A stretch of DNA of 64,000 nt, from the NCBI RefSeq assembly GCF_020524005.1, contig NZ_JAIVKK010000001.1:496001-560000 (forward strand), given 5' to 3'. Below the pieces are notes generated by a model. The model ran no database searches and was not told the origin of the DNA. It worked only from the letters and a program-made list of their open reading frames with translations. Made by a program: the position numbers and the translations under genes. Source of the stretch: Microbulbifer aggregans. Lineage in GTDB: Bacteria > Pseudomonadota > Gammaproteobacteria > Pseudomonadales > Cellvibrionaceae. Positions within the stretch are counted from its first letter, which is position 1. Every line of letters starts with the position of its first letter. Positions 20,789 through 31,500 of the stretch are shown here, piece by piece.

Positions 20789-21552
20789 GACTCACCGCCA
20801 ACCGGCTCCGGCGCAAGATGCGCGAAGCCCTGTAGCTCGTCGCGCACATTGATGCCCATTTCCCAAGCGCCAATGGAAACCCGGATACCGGCGATCAGTT
20901 CCGGCTGCTCCACAAATTCGCACGCCACCGCGCGCCCTAGGCAAGCCTTCAGAGCCGCCTCAATGGCAGTGCGCGTGTCCGCATTCAGCGTATGGGCGCT
21001 TGCTACCTGCACCCTGGGTTCCTCCGCGCTATCCCCTAACTGCTGGCGCAGCTGTATCCGCTGCGCTTCCGGCATTTCCGCGAGGCTTGTGAGGAAGAGC
21101 TTCACCAGCCGGGTTTCGGTCTCGGGGCCTGCACCCTGCTCCAGCAGTTTCGCGGCGAAGCGACTGCCCTGCTCCATCGCTTGCAATTCCATCTGCCGAC
21201 GCTGCTCCCCTTGTCGCCGGGCGTCGACCGTGGCGGATTTCTTCCGCTGCTGTTCCAGCTCATCCACCAGTAATTTTTCCCGCCGCGCCCTTTCGCCACG
21301 CAATTCATTTTCCAGTGCTTCGTGGGATTGCTGCCGCTCGGTGCGCCACTCCACCAACCGGCCCTCGTAGTCTTTCTGTAACTGCTCCGCTTGCTCCTCT
21401 TTTTCGCGAGCCTCGGCCAGCCGCGCATCAATTTCCTGCTGGCGCCGCGCAATCACCGACTGCACCGGACGGTAGAGAAAATGCTTCAGAATCCATACCA
21501 GAACGAGGAAGTTGAAGATTTCCAGCAGGAAGGTCGACCAGCTAAGCTCCAC
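20785..21552 (-). CDS. atpF: N-ATPase b subunit fused to a delta-like C-terminus
   Basis: This is the peripheral stalk. A single N-terminal membrane helix (about 5-27) is followed by a long charged coiled coil (about 35-160). A C-terminal domain of about 90 residues resembles F1 delta ([19 protein letters not shown] and [17 protein letters not shown]). At 255 residues it is about 100 longer than an ordinary b subunit. This explains why there is no atpH in the operon and agrees with what is known of N-ATPases. The 12-bp gap to atpE and the 4-bp overlap with atpA keep it within one transcript. Confidence 0.9.
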   Translation of the reverse strand: MELSWSTFLLEIFNFLVLVWILKHFLYRPVQSVIARRQQEIDARLAEAREKEEQAEQLQKDYEGRLVEWRTERQQSHEALENELRGERARREKLLVDELEQQRKKSATVDARRQGEQRRQMELQAMEQGSRFAAKLLEQGAGPETETRLVKLFLTSLAEMPEAQRIQLRQQLGDSAEEPRVQVASAHTLNADTRTAIEAALKACLGRAVACEFVEQPELIAGIRVSIGAWEMGINVRDELQGFAHLAPEPVGGES

Positions 21553-21564
21553 GATTGTGCCCCG

Positions 21565-21840
21565 TCAGGATTTGGTTTTGAGCACATATTCCAGCAACGG
21601 ATTGCGGAACAGTATAATCAGCCCAATCACCAGCACGTAGATCGCCAGTGATTCAATCATGGCGAGACCGATAAACAGGGTGCGCAGGATGGATTTCTCC
21701 GCTTCTGGCTGCCGCGCAATGGCCTCCAGCGCACTGCTGATGGCGCGCCCCATCGCAAGGGCGGGCCCCAGCACACCGATGCCCATGCCAATCATCGCCG
21801 CGACCGTCGAGAGGGTTGAAAACCAGGACAGTTCATTCAT
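21565..21840 (-). CDS. atpE: N-ATPase c subunit (rotor ring)
   Basis: This 91-residue hairpin of two membrane helices joined by the conserved loop ARQPE builds the ion-carrying rotor ring. Helix 2 holds the ion-binding Glu63 in AMIESLAIY. Ser64 and Tyr68 match the Na+-ligand pattern of Ilyobacter-type c subunits. The helix-1 position that is Gln in that Na+ ring is Met30 here. The ion may therefore be H+ or Na+; Burkholderia pseudomallei has an N-type ring reported as H+-specific. It overlaps atpB by 8 bp. Confidence 0.93.
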   Translation of the reverse strand: MNELSWFSTLSTVAAMIGMGIGVLGPALAMGRAISSALEAIARQPEAEKSILRTLFIGLAMIESLAIYVLVIGLIILFRNPLLEYVLKTKS

Positions 21841-22522
21841 TGCGGGCTTCCTGCCTTATTTGTTGTGATTGCAGTCCACTGGCGATATAGATCAGCGCCA
21901 GCATGCCAAAAATATAGGCCTGAACCAGCGCCTCGATTACATGCAGCATCAGTATAGGAACCGGCGCAAGAAAACCTGCGACCAGCAGGATCAGCAAAGC
22001 AGCCATTTCCAGGCTCATGATGTTGCCGAACAGGCGCACTGCCAGCGCCAGGGTCCGGGTGATTTCGCTGAGGATATGGAACGGCAGCAACACTGGCGTT
22101 GGCACGAGGTAGTGCCGTAAATAGGCTTTCAGGCCCTGGTCGCGAATCCCGAACCAGTGCACTGACAGAAATACCAGTATCGCCAGTGCGGCAGTTGCCG
22201 AAAGATCCCGGGTGGGCGAATGCACGCCGGGGATCAGGCCACACAGATTGGCCACCACCAGAAAAATCCACAGCGTGGCGATGTACGGCAGCAACTGCGA
22301 TACATGGTTTGGTGCCACTGCCCGGATCGCTTCCTCGATGGTAGTGACAATGCCTTCCGCCACGGTTTGTGCCCGTCCGGGACGCAATTGCAGGCGTCGC
22401 GTCACCAGCCAGGCCACCAGCGCGAGCAACGCCATGATGACCCAGGTCGTGACGACCGTCGTCGTTACCTGCAGCGGCCCGATCTGGAACAGCACCGGAA
22501 ACGACAGCTGATCGCTGTTCAT
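21833..22522 (-). CDS. atpB: N-ATPase a subunit
   Basis: This is the stator ion channel beside the c-ring. The 229 residues give about five membrane helices. The essential arginine lies in [16 protein letters not shown], and the last helix contains [20 protein letters not shown]. It is shorter than E. coli AtpB (271), as in other N-ATPases. The start codon follows the atpQ stop by 3 bp, and the sequence AGGGAATAGGG serves both as the end of atpQ and as the ribosome-binding site here. Confidence 0.94.
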   Translation of the reverse strand: MNSDQLSFPVLFQIGPLQVTTTVVTTWVIMALLALVAWLVTRRLQLRPGRAQTVAEGIVTTIEEAIRAVAPNHVSQLLPYIATLWIFLVVANLCGLIPGVHSPTRDLSATAALAILVFLSVHWFGIRDQGLKAYLRHYLVPTPVLLPFHILSEITRTLALAVRLFGNIMSLEMAALLILLVAGFLAPVPILMLHVIEALVQAYIFGMLALIYIASGLQSQQIRQEARNE

Positions 22523-22525
22523 ACC

Positions 22526-22816
22526 CTATTCCCTTATCAGCAGATAGACATTCACGGCACCCACCACTACGCCGAGAAAAATCAGGCTCAGGGTCCAGCG
22601 GGTGGAGTAACCCTCCACGAATCCATCCAGCCAGCGGCCGAGATAGGCACCGCCCACTACCGGCAATATGAACACCAGCCCGAGGGTGCCGATATAGATG
22701 GTCTGGGCTAAAAGCGTTTCCCGTTCGCGCTCGGCTTTTTTCATCCGCTTTGCCTGGCGTTCCACGCGATCGCTCAGTTGTTGATTGCGCTGTTGTTGAT
22801 CACGATTGTTCACCAT
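22526..22816 (-). CDS. atpQ: AtpQ, AtpI-like accessory membrane protein of the N-ATPase
   Basis: The 96-residue protein has a charged N-terminus (about 1-35) and two membrane helices with GGAYLGRWLDG between them, the AtpI/ATPase_gene1 (PF09527) pattern. In N-ATPase operons a protein like this sits between atpC and atpB, usually followed by atpR. Here atpB starts 3 bp after the atpQ stop, so there is no room for atpR. It is probably an assembly factor or helps load the ion for the c-ring, by analogy with AtpI. Confidence 0.85.
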   Translation of the reverse strand: MVNNRDQQQRNQQLSDRVERQAKRMKKAERERETLLAQTIYIGTLGLVFILPVVGGAYLGRWLDGFVEGYSTRWTLSLIFLGVVVGAVNVYLLIRE

Positions 22817-22834
22817 CTCGATACCCCTATTCCC

Positions 22835-23230
22835 CTATTCCCTACTCAGCTCCCACAACCGCCGCAGCATGGATTCCTCCATGCGCGCGAGGCTTTCCTT
22901 GGTTTCCACCAGACGCTGCTCTTCGGCCAACAATTGCTGTTGCAGAAGCGTGGAGATCCGCTCGTAGTCGGCGTCGATCAGGAAGCGGCGCGTGAAAATC
23001 TGCAAGCGGTTGTCGAGAAAATAAAGCAGCCCTCCCGGTAGTGCCAGGTACTGCCATGGCGTGCTACCGCAGCGAAAGCGCGCGAGGCCAAACAGCAGTG
23101 GAGCGATGGTGCGGGTATGGCCGGCGAGAATGCCAAAGCTGCCGGAATTATCCTCGCCCACAAAGCTGGTCACGCCGTCAAAGCGCTGCTGTTCTGTTGC
23201 TGACAACAGCTCGAGGGAAAAACGGTTCAT
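22835..23230 (-). CDS. atpC: N-ATPase epsilon subunit
   Basis: This is the small rotor subunit at the foot of gamma. The N-terminal beta-sandwich has DGVTSFVGEDNSGSFGILAGHT (the last part is the family signature) and a helical C-terminal hairpin of about 45 residues (about 86-131). Position just after atpD and length (131) fit. The gap before atpQ holds repeats of GGGAATA, the same element that ends atpQ. Confidence 0.88.
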   Translation of the reverse strand: MNRFSLELLSATEQQRFDGVTSFVGEDNSGSFGILAGHTRTIAPLLFGLARFRCGSTPWQYLALPGGLLYFLDNRLQIFTRRFLIDADYERISTLLQQQLLAEEQRLVETKESLARMEESMLRRLWELSRE

Positions 23231-23271
23231 TTGCTGGCCTTCACTACTTCATTCTTTTACTACTCATTGTT

Positions 23272-24666
<1,395 letters not shown>

Positions 24667-24695
24667 TTATTTCATGGTTTCATGTCATAAGTTTC

Positions 24696-24710
24696 CTTCT
24701 AGAATAGAAG
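24696..24710. promoter_or_regulatory. Dyad in the atpD/ABC-exporter divergent gap
   Basis: CTTCTA-gaa-TAGAAG is a perfect 6-bp dyad with a 3-nt centre, 35 bp upstream of the atpD start. It could be an operator shared by the N-ATPase operon and the divergent ABC genes. The regulator is not identifiable. Confidence 0.4.
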
Positions 24711-24793
24711 CAGTCAGCAACGCTGTAGCCGATTTTCCAGAATTGACGACGTAATTCGCGCCAGCTGGAAAGCCAAAGGATGTGGTGTCCGCC

Positions 24794-25525
24794 ATGAATA
24801 ATGAAAATCAACCGACCACCAGCCAGGCAGCCATACGCGCCGAGGGCCTGACCAAAACCTACGGCAGTGGCGAATCCACCGTATATGCACTGCGTGGCGT
24901 GGATCTGGCGGTACCGCACGGGGAAATGGTGGTATTACTGGGTCCTTCCGGTAGCGGTAAATCCACCCTGCTCAATATTCTCGGTGGACTTGATTCCCCA
25001 ACTGAAGGCCGGGTGTTTTTCGATAAAGATGAACTCACCGCATTTGACGATCGCCACCTGACACAATTCCGCCGCGAGTATGTCGGCTTCGTGTTCCAGT
25101 TCTACAACCTGATCCCCAGCCTGACGGCGCGGGAAAACGTCGCCCTGGTGACCGAAATCGCACACAACCCGATGACGCCGGAACACGCACTTGAGCTGGT
25201 GGGACTCGGGAAGCGCATGGATCACTTTCCCGCACAACTGTCCGGCGGCGAGCAACAGCGCGTGGCCATTGCCCGCGCCATTGCCAAACAGCCACGGGTG
25301 CTGCTCTGCGATGAACCCACCGGCGCGCTGGACAGTAAGACGGGCATCGTAGTGCTGGAAGCCATCGCGCGGGTAAACCGCGAACTCGGCACCACCACCA
25401 TGGTCATCACCCACAACGCCGCCATCGCCAATATGGCGGACCGAATTCTCAGCATGGCGGACGGGCAAATACAGAATATCGAGCAAAACGCCCATCCCTG
25501 TGCGCCCGCGGAACTGACCTGGTAA
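24794..25525 (+). CDS. ABC transporter ATPase, MacB/LolD-like
   Basis: This is the cytoplasmic ATP-hydrolysing subunit. Motifs in order: Walker [11 protein letters not shown]-loop VFQFYNLIP, signature [14 protein letters not shown], Walker [16 protein letters not shown], and the switch His in MVITHN. It belongs to the LolD/MacB type that energises FtsX-like permeases. AAGGA at 24776-24780 lies 13 bp before the ATG at 24794; GTGs at 24782 and 24785 are alternatives. The permease starts 7 bp after its stop, so the three genes form an export operon. Confidence 0.94.
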   Translation: MNNENQPTTSQAAIRAEGLTKTYGSGESTVYALRGVDLAVPHGEMVVLLGPSGSGKSTLLNILGGLDSPTEGRVFFDKDELTAFDDRHLTQFRREYVGFVFQFYNLIPSLTARENVALVTEIAHNPMTPEHALELVGLGKRMDHFPAQLSGGEQQRVAIARAIAKQPRVLLCDEPTGALDSKTGIVVLEAIARVNRELGTTTMVITHNAAIANMADRILSMADGQIQNIEQNAHPCAPAELTW

Positions 25526-25532
25526 TCCGCCC

Positions 25533-27908
25533 GTGCTCGAATTCCTCGCCCCCCTCGACCGCAAGCTGCTGCGCGACCTCTGGGCCATCAAGGGGCAGGC
25601 ACTGGCCATTGCGGTGGTAATCGGCTGCGGAGTCGGCATGTACCTGATGTCCAAAGGCATGCTGGCGTCCCTCGCCGATACCCGGGCCGCCTATTACGAG
25701 CGCTATCGCTTTGCGGATATCTGGGCGCCGGTAAAGCGCGCCCCGGATGCGCTGCTGGAGCAGATTACCGAGCTCCCCGGGGTGCGCCGCGCGGAAACTC
25801 GTATCCGCGCCGGCGTTATCCTCGATGTCGAGGGCGCTGCCGCCCCCATCACTGGCGAAATCCAGTCATTGCCCGCGATTCGCGGCCCGCATATCAACGA
25901 CTTCGTCTTGCGCCAAGGCCGCTACCCGGATCCGTTGCGCGAAGATGAAGTGCTGGCACTGGAAGCCTTTGCCGAAGCCCACCAGCTGGAACCTGGCAAC
26001 CACCTGTACGCAATCCTTAACGGCACCAAGAAAAAGCTCACCATTACCGGCCTGGTCCTGTCGCCGGAATATGTCTACGCCATTTCCCCTGGTGAAATTG
26101 TTCCGGATAAAAAGCGCTTCGGGGTGCTGTGGATGAACCTGGATGCGCTGGCCAATGCGTTCGACCTGGACGGTGCATTTAACGAGGCGGTGCTGCTGGC
26201 CTCCCCCGGTGAAAATACCGACGCCCTGCTGGAACAACTGGATCTGCTGCTGAAACGGTACGGTGCCACCAGTGCCTACGGGCGCGATCAGCAGATCTCG
26301 GACCAGTTCCTCACCAATGAAATCCAGCAACTGGAAACCATGGGGCGGTTACTGCCCCCCATTTTCCTGCTGGTGGCAGCGTTTCTGCTCAATGTGGTGA
26401 TTGGCCGGCTGGTGGATACCGAGCGCGAACAGATCGGCCTGTTAAAGGCATTCGGTTATAGCAATGGCGCGGTGGCACAACACTACCTGAAAATGATCGG
26501 AGTGATCACGCTGCTTGGGGTTGTTATTGGAATCGTGCTCGGGCTCTGGCTGGGCCACGGGCTCGCGCGCATGTACATGGATTACTTCAAGTTTCCGTTT
26601 CTGCTGTTTCGCGCGCCGCCGGAAGTCTATCTTGTGGGCATAGGGTTCAGTCTGGTGGTAGCAGCAGTGGGTACTTTTGGCGCTGTGCTCCGAGTCCTGA
26701 GACTGGACCCCGCGGTAGCCATGGTGCCGCCACCACCGCCGGACTACAGCCGCTCCGCGCGCTGGCTGGAGCGTATGACACGGCTGATCGATCAGCCATC
26801 GCGCATGATTTTACGCCACCTCTACCGTTGGCCTCGGCGCGCAGCGATGACCACCATCGGCATTGCTATGTCTATGGGGCTGCTGATCGGCTCGAGCTTT
26901 TCGCTGGACGCGATGATGTATATGGTGGACGTCAGTTTCAACGTGATCGACCGACAGGATGTGACTGTCAATTTTGTTGAACCGCGCAATGTACGTGCCA
27001 TCCAGGATGTACTGCACGCACCGGGTGCCATGCACGCAGAACCCTTCCGGGCCATACCGGTGGTGCTGCGCAACGGCACCAACAGCCGTCGTGAAGCGAT
27101 CATCGGCTTGCAGCCCAATGCGGAACTGAGCCGCGTAGTGGATACCGAACTGCGCCCCGTGCCGCTACCCGGCTACGGTATCGTGCTGTCGGACAAACTC
27201 GCTGAATTACTGGATATTCGCGAAGGCGAACTCCTGCGGTTGGAAGTGCGTACCGGGCGTCGCCCGGAACTGGATGTAGAAGTTAGCGGAATTGTAAAAA
27301 CGTATATGGGCACTGCAGCGTATATGGATCTGGAAGTGATGAACCGGATGTTGAAAGACGATATCGCTATTTCCGGTACTTACCTCCTGGTGGATCCGGA
27401 TCGCACCGACGAATTTTACCAGGCGCTGAAAAATACCCCTGTGGTGGCGGGTGTGAGCCTCCAGGAACAGGCCCAGGATGCCTTTTATGACACGCTTCAA
27501 GAAAGTCTCGGTACATTTGTGTTTTTCAATACCCTATTTGCAGGCCTGATCGCGCTGGGGGTGGTGTACAACAGCGCTCGTATATCGCTTTCTGAACGGG
27601 GCCGCGAACTGGCGAGCCTGCGGGTACTGGGGCTGACCCGTGGCGAAGTGTCTTACATACTGCTCGGTGAGCTCGCCCTGCTGACTTTACTCGCCCTTCC
27701 GCTGGGCGCCCTGCTCGGCTATTTGCTGGCTTGGACACTGGTGCAGTCATTTAATACCGAATTGTTCCGGATTCCGCTTATTATCAGTCCCTCCACCTAC
27801 GGTTACGCGGCACTGGTGGTATTGCTCTCCGCTGCCGCGTCAGGCCTACTGGTGCACCGGCGCATCCAGCAGTTGGACCTGATCGCCGTACTCAAAACGC
27901 GGGAGTGA
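25533..27908 (+). CDS. ABC transporter permease with two FtsX domains
   Basis: The 791-residue inner-membrane protein has two MacB/FtsX repeats. Each has one helix, then a periplasmic domain, then three helices. The first spans about 1-395 and the second starts near 425, where [17 protein letters not shown] precedes another anchor helix. The FtsX-type sequence [17 protein letters not shown] and its counterpart [18 protein letters not shown] are visible. The start is GTG at 25533. It acts with the adjacent ATPase and HlyD-like adaptor. The substrate could be a lipid, a glucan-related product or a peptide; nothing in the sequence decides this. Confidence 0.92.
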   Translation: MLEFLAPLDRKLLRDLWAIKGQALAIAVVIGCGVGMYLMSKGMLASLADTRAAYYERYRFADIWAPVKRAPDALLEQITELPGVRRAETRIRAGVILDVEGAAAPITGEIQSLPAIRGPHINDFVLRQGRYPDPLREDEVLALEAFAEAHQLEPGNHLYAILNGTKKKLTITGLVLSPEYVYAISPGEIVPDKKRFGVLWMNLDALANAFDLDGAFNEAVLLASPGENTDALLEQLDLLLKRYGATSAYGRDQQISDQFLTNEIQQLETMGRLLPPIFLLVAAFLLNVVIGRLVDTEREQIGLLKAFGYSNGAVAQHYLKMIGVITLLGVVIGIVLGLWLGHGLARMYMDYFKFPFLLFRAPPEVYLVGIGFSLVVAAVGTFGAVLRVLRLDPAVAMVPPPPPDYSRSARWLERMTRLIDQPSRMILRHLYRWPRRAAMTTIGIAMSMGLLIGSSFSLDAMMYMVDVSFNVIDRQDVTVNFVEPRNVRAIQDVLHAPGAMHAEPFRAIPVVLRNGTNSRREAIIGLQPNAELSRVVDTELRPVPLPGYGIVLSDKLAELLDIREGELLRLEVRTGRRPELDVEVSGIVKTYMGTAAYMDLEVMNRMLKDDIAISGTYLLVDPDRTDEFYQALKNTPVVAGVSLQEQAQDAFYDTLQESLGTFVFFNTLFAGLIALGVVYNSARISLSERGRELASLRVLGLTRGEVSYILLGELALLTLLALPLGALLGYLLAWTLVQSFNTELFRIPLIISPSTYGYAALVVLLSAAASGLLVHRRIQQLDLIAVLKTRE

Positions 27909-27909
27909 T

Positions 27910-29121
27910 ATGGGGCGGAAATTTTTCAAACGCATTGTCGGAATCGTATTACTCGCAAGCGTGCTGGGTTTTCTCGCCTACGCATTTATGCCCAAACCGG
28001 TTCCCGTGGATATGACGCAGGTCAGCCGCGGTCCCATGCAAGTGGCCGTCGCCGACGAAGGCTACACCCGTGTACACGATGTATTTGTGGTCTCGGCGCC
28101 GGTTACCGGTTATCTGTTGCGTATCCAGAGTGAAGTGGGCGATCCCGTCGAAGCCGGCTCCACGATACTCGCCGAGCTGCTCCCCACCCATCCGCAGTTT
28201 CTTGACGAACGCAGCCGCAATCAGGCCGAGGCAGCAATTCGCAGCGCCGAGGCGGCACTGAAATTGTCGAAGGCGGAACGCCGCGATGCAGAAGCCCAGC
28301 TGGCATTTGCCCAGTCCGATGCAAAACGTGCGCGCAAGCTGGCAGCAAAAGGCCATATCTCCAAAGTGGAACTGGAACGCACCGAACTCGCCCTGGACAG
28401 CGCCGAAGCCGCACTGGATACCGCAAGGGCCGCTGAAAATGTCAGCGAGAGCGAGCTGGACAATGCCCGCGCGGCCCTGATCGCGCCGCATCGGGGCAAG
28501 CCAAAATTGGACGACGGCAATCTGGTCAACGTCACCGCACCGGTTGGTGGACGAGTTCTACAGCTGTTGCAGGAAAGCGAGCGGGTGGTCCCCGTGGGCA
28601 CTCCACTACTGGAGATCGGCAACCCGGGACAACTGGAAATTGTCATCGACCTGCTGTCCCGCGATGCCGTCAGGGTGCAGCAAGGAGCACCGGTCGCTAT
28701 CACCAGTTGGGGAGGCGACAACCCGCTGCATGGGCGCGTACGGCTGGTAGAGCCTTTTGGTTTTACCAAGATCTCGGCACTGGGCATTGAAGAGCAGCGG
28801 GTCAATGTCATTGTCGACTTAGCTGATCCAAGGGAAAAATGGTCACGCCTCGGCCACGGCTATCGGGTTGACGCTGCCATAGAAATCTGGCGCGCGGACG
28901 ATGTGGTACAGGTACCGACCGGTGCCCTGTTTCGTCACCAAAAAAAATGGGCTGTATTCAAAGTGGTGGGCGACCGCGCGGTGCGCACCGAGGTGGAGGT
29001 GGGCCACAACAACGGTCGTACTGCGGAAATACTTTCTGGCATCACGCCTGGCGAAACTATTGTGCTGCACCCCAGTGAGCGGATTACCGACGGAATAAAG
29101 GTAATAGAGCGAGCGCTTTAG
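27910..29121 (+). CDS. HlyD-family periplasmic adaptor of the ABC exporter
   Basis: The 403-residue adaptor has an uncleaved N-terminal anchor (about 7-27), a split lipoyl-like domain (VSAPVTGYLLRI and VTAPVGGRVLQLLQ), and a long helical hairpin between (about 95-185) rich in Ala, Glu and Lys. A beta-barrel and a membrane-proximal domain follow. It probably bridges the FtsX permease to an outer-membrane channel, which is not encoded here. It starts 1 bp after the permease stop. Confidence 0.92.
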   Translation: MGRKFFKRIVGIVLLASVLGFLAYAFMPKPVPVDMTQVSRGPMQVAVADEGYTRVHDVFVVSAPVTGYLLRIQSEVGDPVEAGSTILAELLPTHPQFLDERSRNQAEAAIRSAEAALKLSKAERRDAEAQLAFAQSDAKRARKLAAKGHISKVELERTELALDSAEAALDTARAAENVSESELDNARAALIAPHRGKPKLDDGNLVNVTAPVGGRVLQLLQESERVVPVGTPLLEIGNPGQLEIVIDLLSRDAVRVQQGAPVAITSWGGDNPLHGRVRLVEPFGFTKISALGIEEQRVNVIVDLADPREKWSRLGHGYRVDAAIEIWRADDVVQVPTGALFRHQKKWAVFKVVGDRAVRTEVEVGHNNGRTAEILSGITPGETIVLHPSERITDGIKVIERAL

Positions 29122-29142
29122 CGGCTTTCCCCGTTGAAGCGT

Positions 29143-29772
29143 TCAAGCCATTTTTTCTGATTCCACAGTGTGAACACCCGGCTCGCGGGTAAGTACCGCG
29201 CCCAAAAGTGCACGAGCAATATTTTCGGCGGGGTTGATTCGCCAGCGTCGAGGCAGTAACGGCCCGATAAAACTTAGACAAAAAATCGCCATACGCTCAC
29301 CGAAACGAAATTCATCGCGCTGCCCGCCGATCAGCCCCGGACGCACAAACGTCAGTGATTCAAACCCGATCATTTGCAGATCCCGCTCCAATGCACCCTT
29401 GGTGCGATTGTAGAAAAAGCGGGAATTGGGATCTGCACCAAGCGCAGAATTCAGTACGTACGTTTTGGCCCCATGGTGACGCGCCAGTTGTGCAATAGCC
29501 AGCGGATAATCGTGATCCACCCTTGCAAAGGCCTCTCGGGATCCTGCGGTACGCATGGTGGTGCCCAGCGCACAGATAACGGCATCCACCTGCCACCAGT
29601 CGGCGTCTTCCGGTAATTGCTCAAAGTCCAATTCTGGCGAGACAAGTTTCGCATGCGCGGAAAGCGGCCTTCTTACCGGTGCGACTACCTGATCCACCCC
29701 TTCGTGCGCCAGCGCCAGGTCGAGTACATGGCGGCCCACCAATCCGGTGGCGCCCACAATCATCAATTTCAT
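29143..29772 (-). CDS. NAD(P)-binding Rossmann protein (atypical SDR, TIP30/NmrA-like)
   Basis: The 209-residue protein begins with the dinucleotide-binding motif GATGLVGRHV. It has an ALGTT strand, a VLNSALGADP segment, and YNRTKGALERDL holding a YxxxK pair. This is typical of atypical short-chain dehydrogenases of the HTATIP2/YwnB kind, whose substrates are mostly unknown. It is convergent with the HlyD gene (21 bp apart) and 20 bp downstream of azlD, so it may be co-transcribed with the azl genes. Confidence 0.85.
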   Translation of the reverse strand: MKLMIVGATGLVGRHVLDLALAHEGVDQVVAPVRRPLSAHAKLVSPELDFEQLPEDADWWQVDAVICALGTTMRTAGSREAFARVDHDYPLAIAQLARHHGAKTYVLNSALGADPNSRFFYNRTKGALERDLQMIGFESLTFVRPGLIGGQRDEFRFGERMAIFCLSFIGPLLPRRWRINPAENIARALLGAVLTREPGVHTVESEKMA

Positions 29773-29792
29773 TTTTCTATTTCAGCCAAAAT

Positions 29793-30140
29793 TCAAAATG
29801 CGGTATTCGCCAGGAGTATCACACCCCCATAGGTTGCAACACCCGCAACGATCGGCCACCCCAGCGATCCCGTACGCCGGGCAACAATCAGGGTTACCAG
29901 CACGCCAAGTGCAGTGGCAGTCCAGGAGGCAAGGCTGGCTTTCGCAGGCACCAGCGATACCCCGAACATCGCGGCGATCATAAGTGGCCCGAGCACCCCA
30001 AGCCAGATGGGCATGGCGTCCATGGTGTTTTTCGCCTTGCGCCGAACCAGGTGTCGCTGCATCCACACCATTGGCAGCGAGCGCATCAGGAAAGTCCCCA
30101 CGGCGGTCACGATCAACGCAACCCAGATTCCGCTATCCAT
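29793..30140 (-). CDS. azlD: AzlD-family transporter subunit
   Basis: The 115-residue protein has four hydrophobic segments, with FLMRSLPMVW and MRSLP-like text typical of AzlD. AzlC and AzlD together form a two-part exporter of branched-chain amino acids or analogues. It begins 12 bp after the azlC stop. Confidence 0.87.
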   Translation of the reverse strand: MDSGIWVALIVTAVGTFLMRSLPMVWMQRHLVRRKAKNTMDAMPIWLGVLGPLMIAAMFGVSLVPAKASLASWTATALGVLVTLIVARRTGSLGWPIVAGVATYGGVILLANTAF

Positions 30141-30152
30141 TACATATCCCCA

Positions 30153-30860
30153 CTACTTCAGCGCATTCATGCCGAAAAACACGATAGCACCCGCAATCGC
30201 GGCCACAGGAATCGCTGCATTGCTCATACCATTCAGTGTGAACAGCAGTGCGACAACAACCGTACTACCCAACGCCATCGACCATACCCAGGAACTAAAG
30301 CGCGGCGCCAACAGCACCAGAAACAGCGCAGGCAAGGCAAACGGCATCACCTCGCCGAGTAATGGCCACTGTTGTGTCAGCTCTTTACCCGCGACGGCGC
30401 CAAGCGCTGTGCCACCAATCCAGCTGAACCAGGCCAACAGGCTGCCTCCGAAAAACCAGCCAAGTCGATCCTCAGGGGGAAGCTGAGGCAGGCGGGTATG
30501 GGCCAATGCGAAGATTTGGTCCGTGAGCCCATGCATCAACCACGGCCACCAGCGGCTGGTAGTCAGCCAGGGCACCAGGTTGGGTCCATAGACCACATGC
30601 CGCGCATTGATCAGAAGCGTCATCACGACCACAAACCAAAGCGGTGCGCCCGCAGCAACCATGGCCACAAACAGGAACTGGGAAGCGCCAGCGTAAATCA
30701 GTACCGAGATGGCCACCGCTTCCCAGGCGGTGAAACCGGACTGAACGGCAATCAGGCCGAAAGAGATGGCGACCGGAATATAGCCACCCAATAAGGGGAT
30801 GGATTCGCGTACGCCCAGCAGCCAGGGGCGGCTATTTGGAACACTGGCCTGCTGACTCAC
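30153..30860 (-). CDS. azlC: AzlC-family exporter subunit
   Basis: The 235-residue protein has about seven membrane segments and the AzlC hallmarks GYIPVAISFGLIA and INARHVVYG. It is the larger half of the AzlCD exporter. Its start overlaps the stop of the XRE-cupin regulator gene by 4 bp, so regulator and exporter are one unit. Confidence 0.92.
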   Translation of the reverse strand: MSQQASVPNSRPWLLGVRESIPLLGGYIPVAISFGLIAVQSGFTAWEAVAISVLIYAGASQFLFVAMVAAGAPLWFVVVMTLLINARHVVYGPNLVPWLTTSRWWPWLMHGLTDQIFALAHTRLPQLPPEDRLGWFFGGSLLAWFSWIGGTALGAVAGKELTQQWPLLGEVMPFALPALFLVLLAPRFSSWVWSMALGSTVVVALLFTLNGMSNAAIPVAAIAGAIVFFGMNALK

Positions 30861-31387
30861 AAAACATCTCCCTGTGCCGCGTAGACGATTGTTACCAGCA
30901 AGGTGGCCCAGGTTTCCCCCGTGCGATACAGGTGAGGCTGGTCTGCAGGGAAGGTATGACTTTCCCCCGGGCCGAGTAATCGGGTCTCGCCCTCAAGCCC
31001 TGCCTCCAGTTCTCCGCTGATCACCATCACAGACTCCTGCGCCCCCGGTGTATGCGTCTCAGCGACGCGCAATATGTGCGGCGCACAAGACATCCAATAC
31101 ACATCGACCTGAGGGGTGTCGCCACCCCGGTCGATCAACCGTACCTGTATCCCCTCTTCTTCTACAGGTGCACTGACCGGTTCTACCAACTGGCTAAATG
31201 GCACCTCCAACTGGACCGCGATACGCCAAATGGTATCCAGAGTCGGGTTGCCATTGCCCGCCTCCAGCCGCGACAGGTTGGACTTGGCAATGCCGGCAGC
31301 AGCGGCAAGCTGGGAAAGCGACAGGCCGCGCGCCAGACGCAAGCTCTGGAGATGCCGCCCCAGGGTATCGAGAGACAGTTTGTCCAA
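30857..31387 (-). CDS. XRE-family regulator with C-terminal cupin
   Basis: The 176-residue protein has an N-terminal helix-turn-helix (about 10-65: LSLSQLAAAAGIAKSNLSRLEAG) and a C-terminal cupin barrel (about 105-175) that would sense a small ligand. It is the first gene of the azlCD operon and probably controls it. Two GGAAC/GTTCC dyads just upstream are the likely operators. Confidence 0.92.
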   Translation of the reverse strand: MDKLSLDTLGRHLQSLRLARGLSLSQLAAAAGIAKSNLSRLEAGNGNPTLDTIWRIAVQLEVPFSQLVEPVSAPVEEEGIQVRLIDRGGDTPQVDVYWMSCAPHILRVAETHTPGAQESVMVISGELEAGLEGETRLLGPGESHTFPADQPHLYRTGETWATLLVTIVYAAQGDVL

Positions 31388-31415
31388 GGGTGTTCCTTAC
31401 GTACGTTCATTTGCT

Positions 31416-31453
31416 CGTTCGATATATGGAACGCTTTATATAGGAACCGTTCC
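31416..31453. promoter_or_regulatory. Operator candidates for the XRE-azlCD operon
   Basis: CGTTC-N8-GAACG lies at 31416-31433 and GGAAC-c-GTTCC at 31443-31453, with a further GTTCC at about 31392-31396 and GGAAC near 31460. The shared GGAAC half-site just upstream of the regulator start suggests autoregulation. Confidence 0.5.
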
Positions 31454-31500
31454 ATAAAAGGAACACCCGAAAACAATTCAGCGCTAAATATGCGCTGGCG

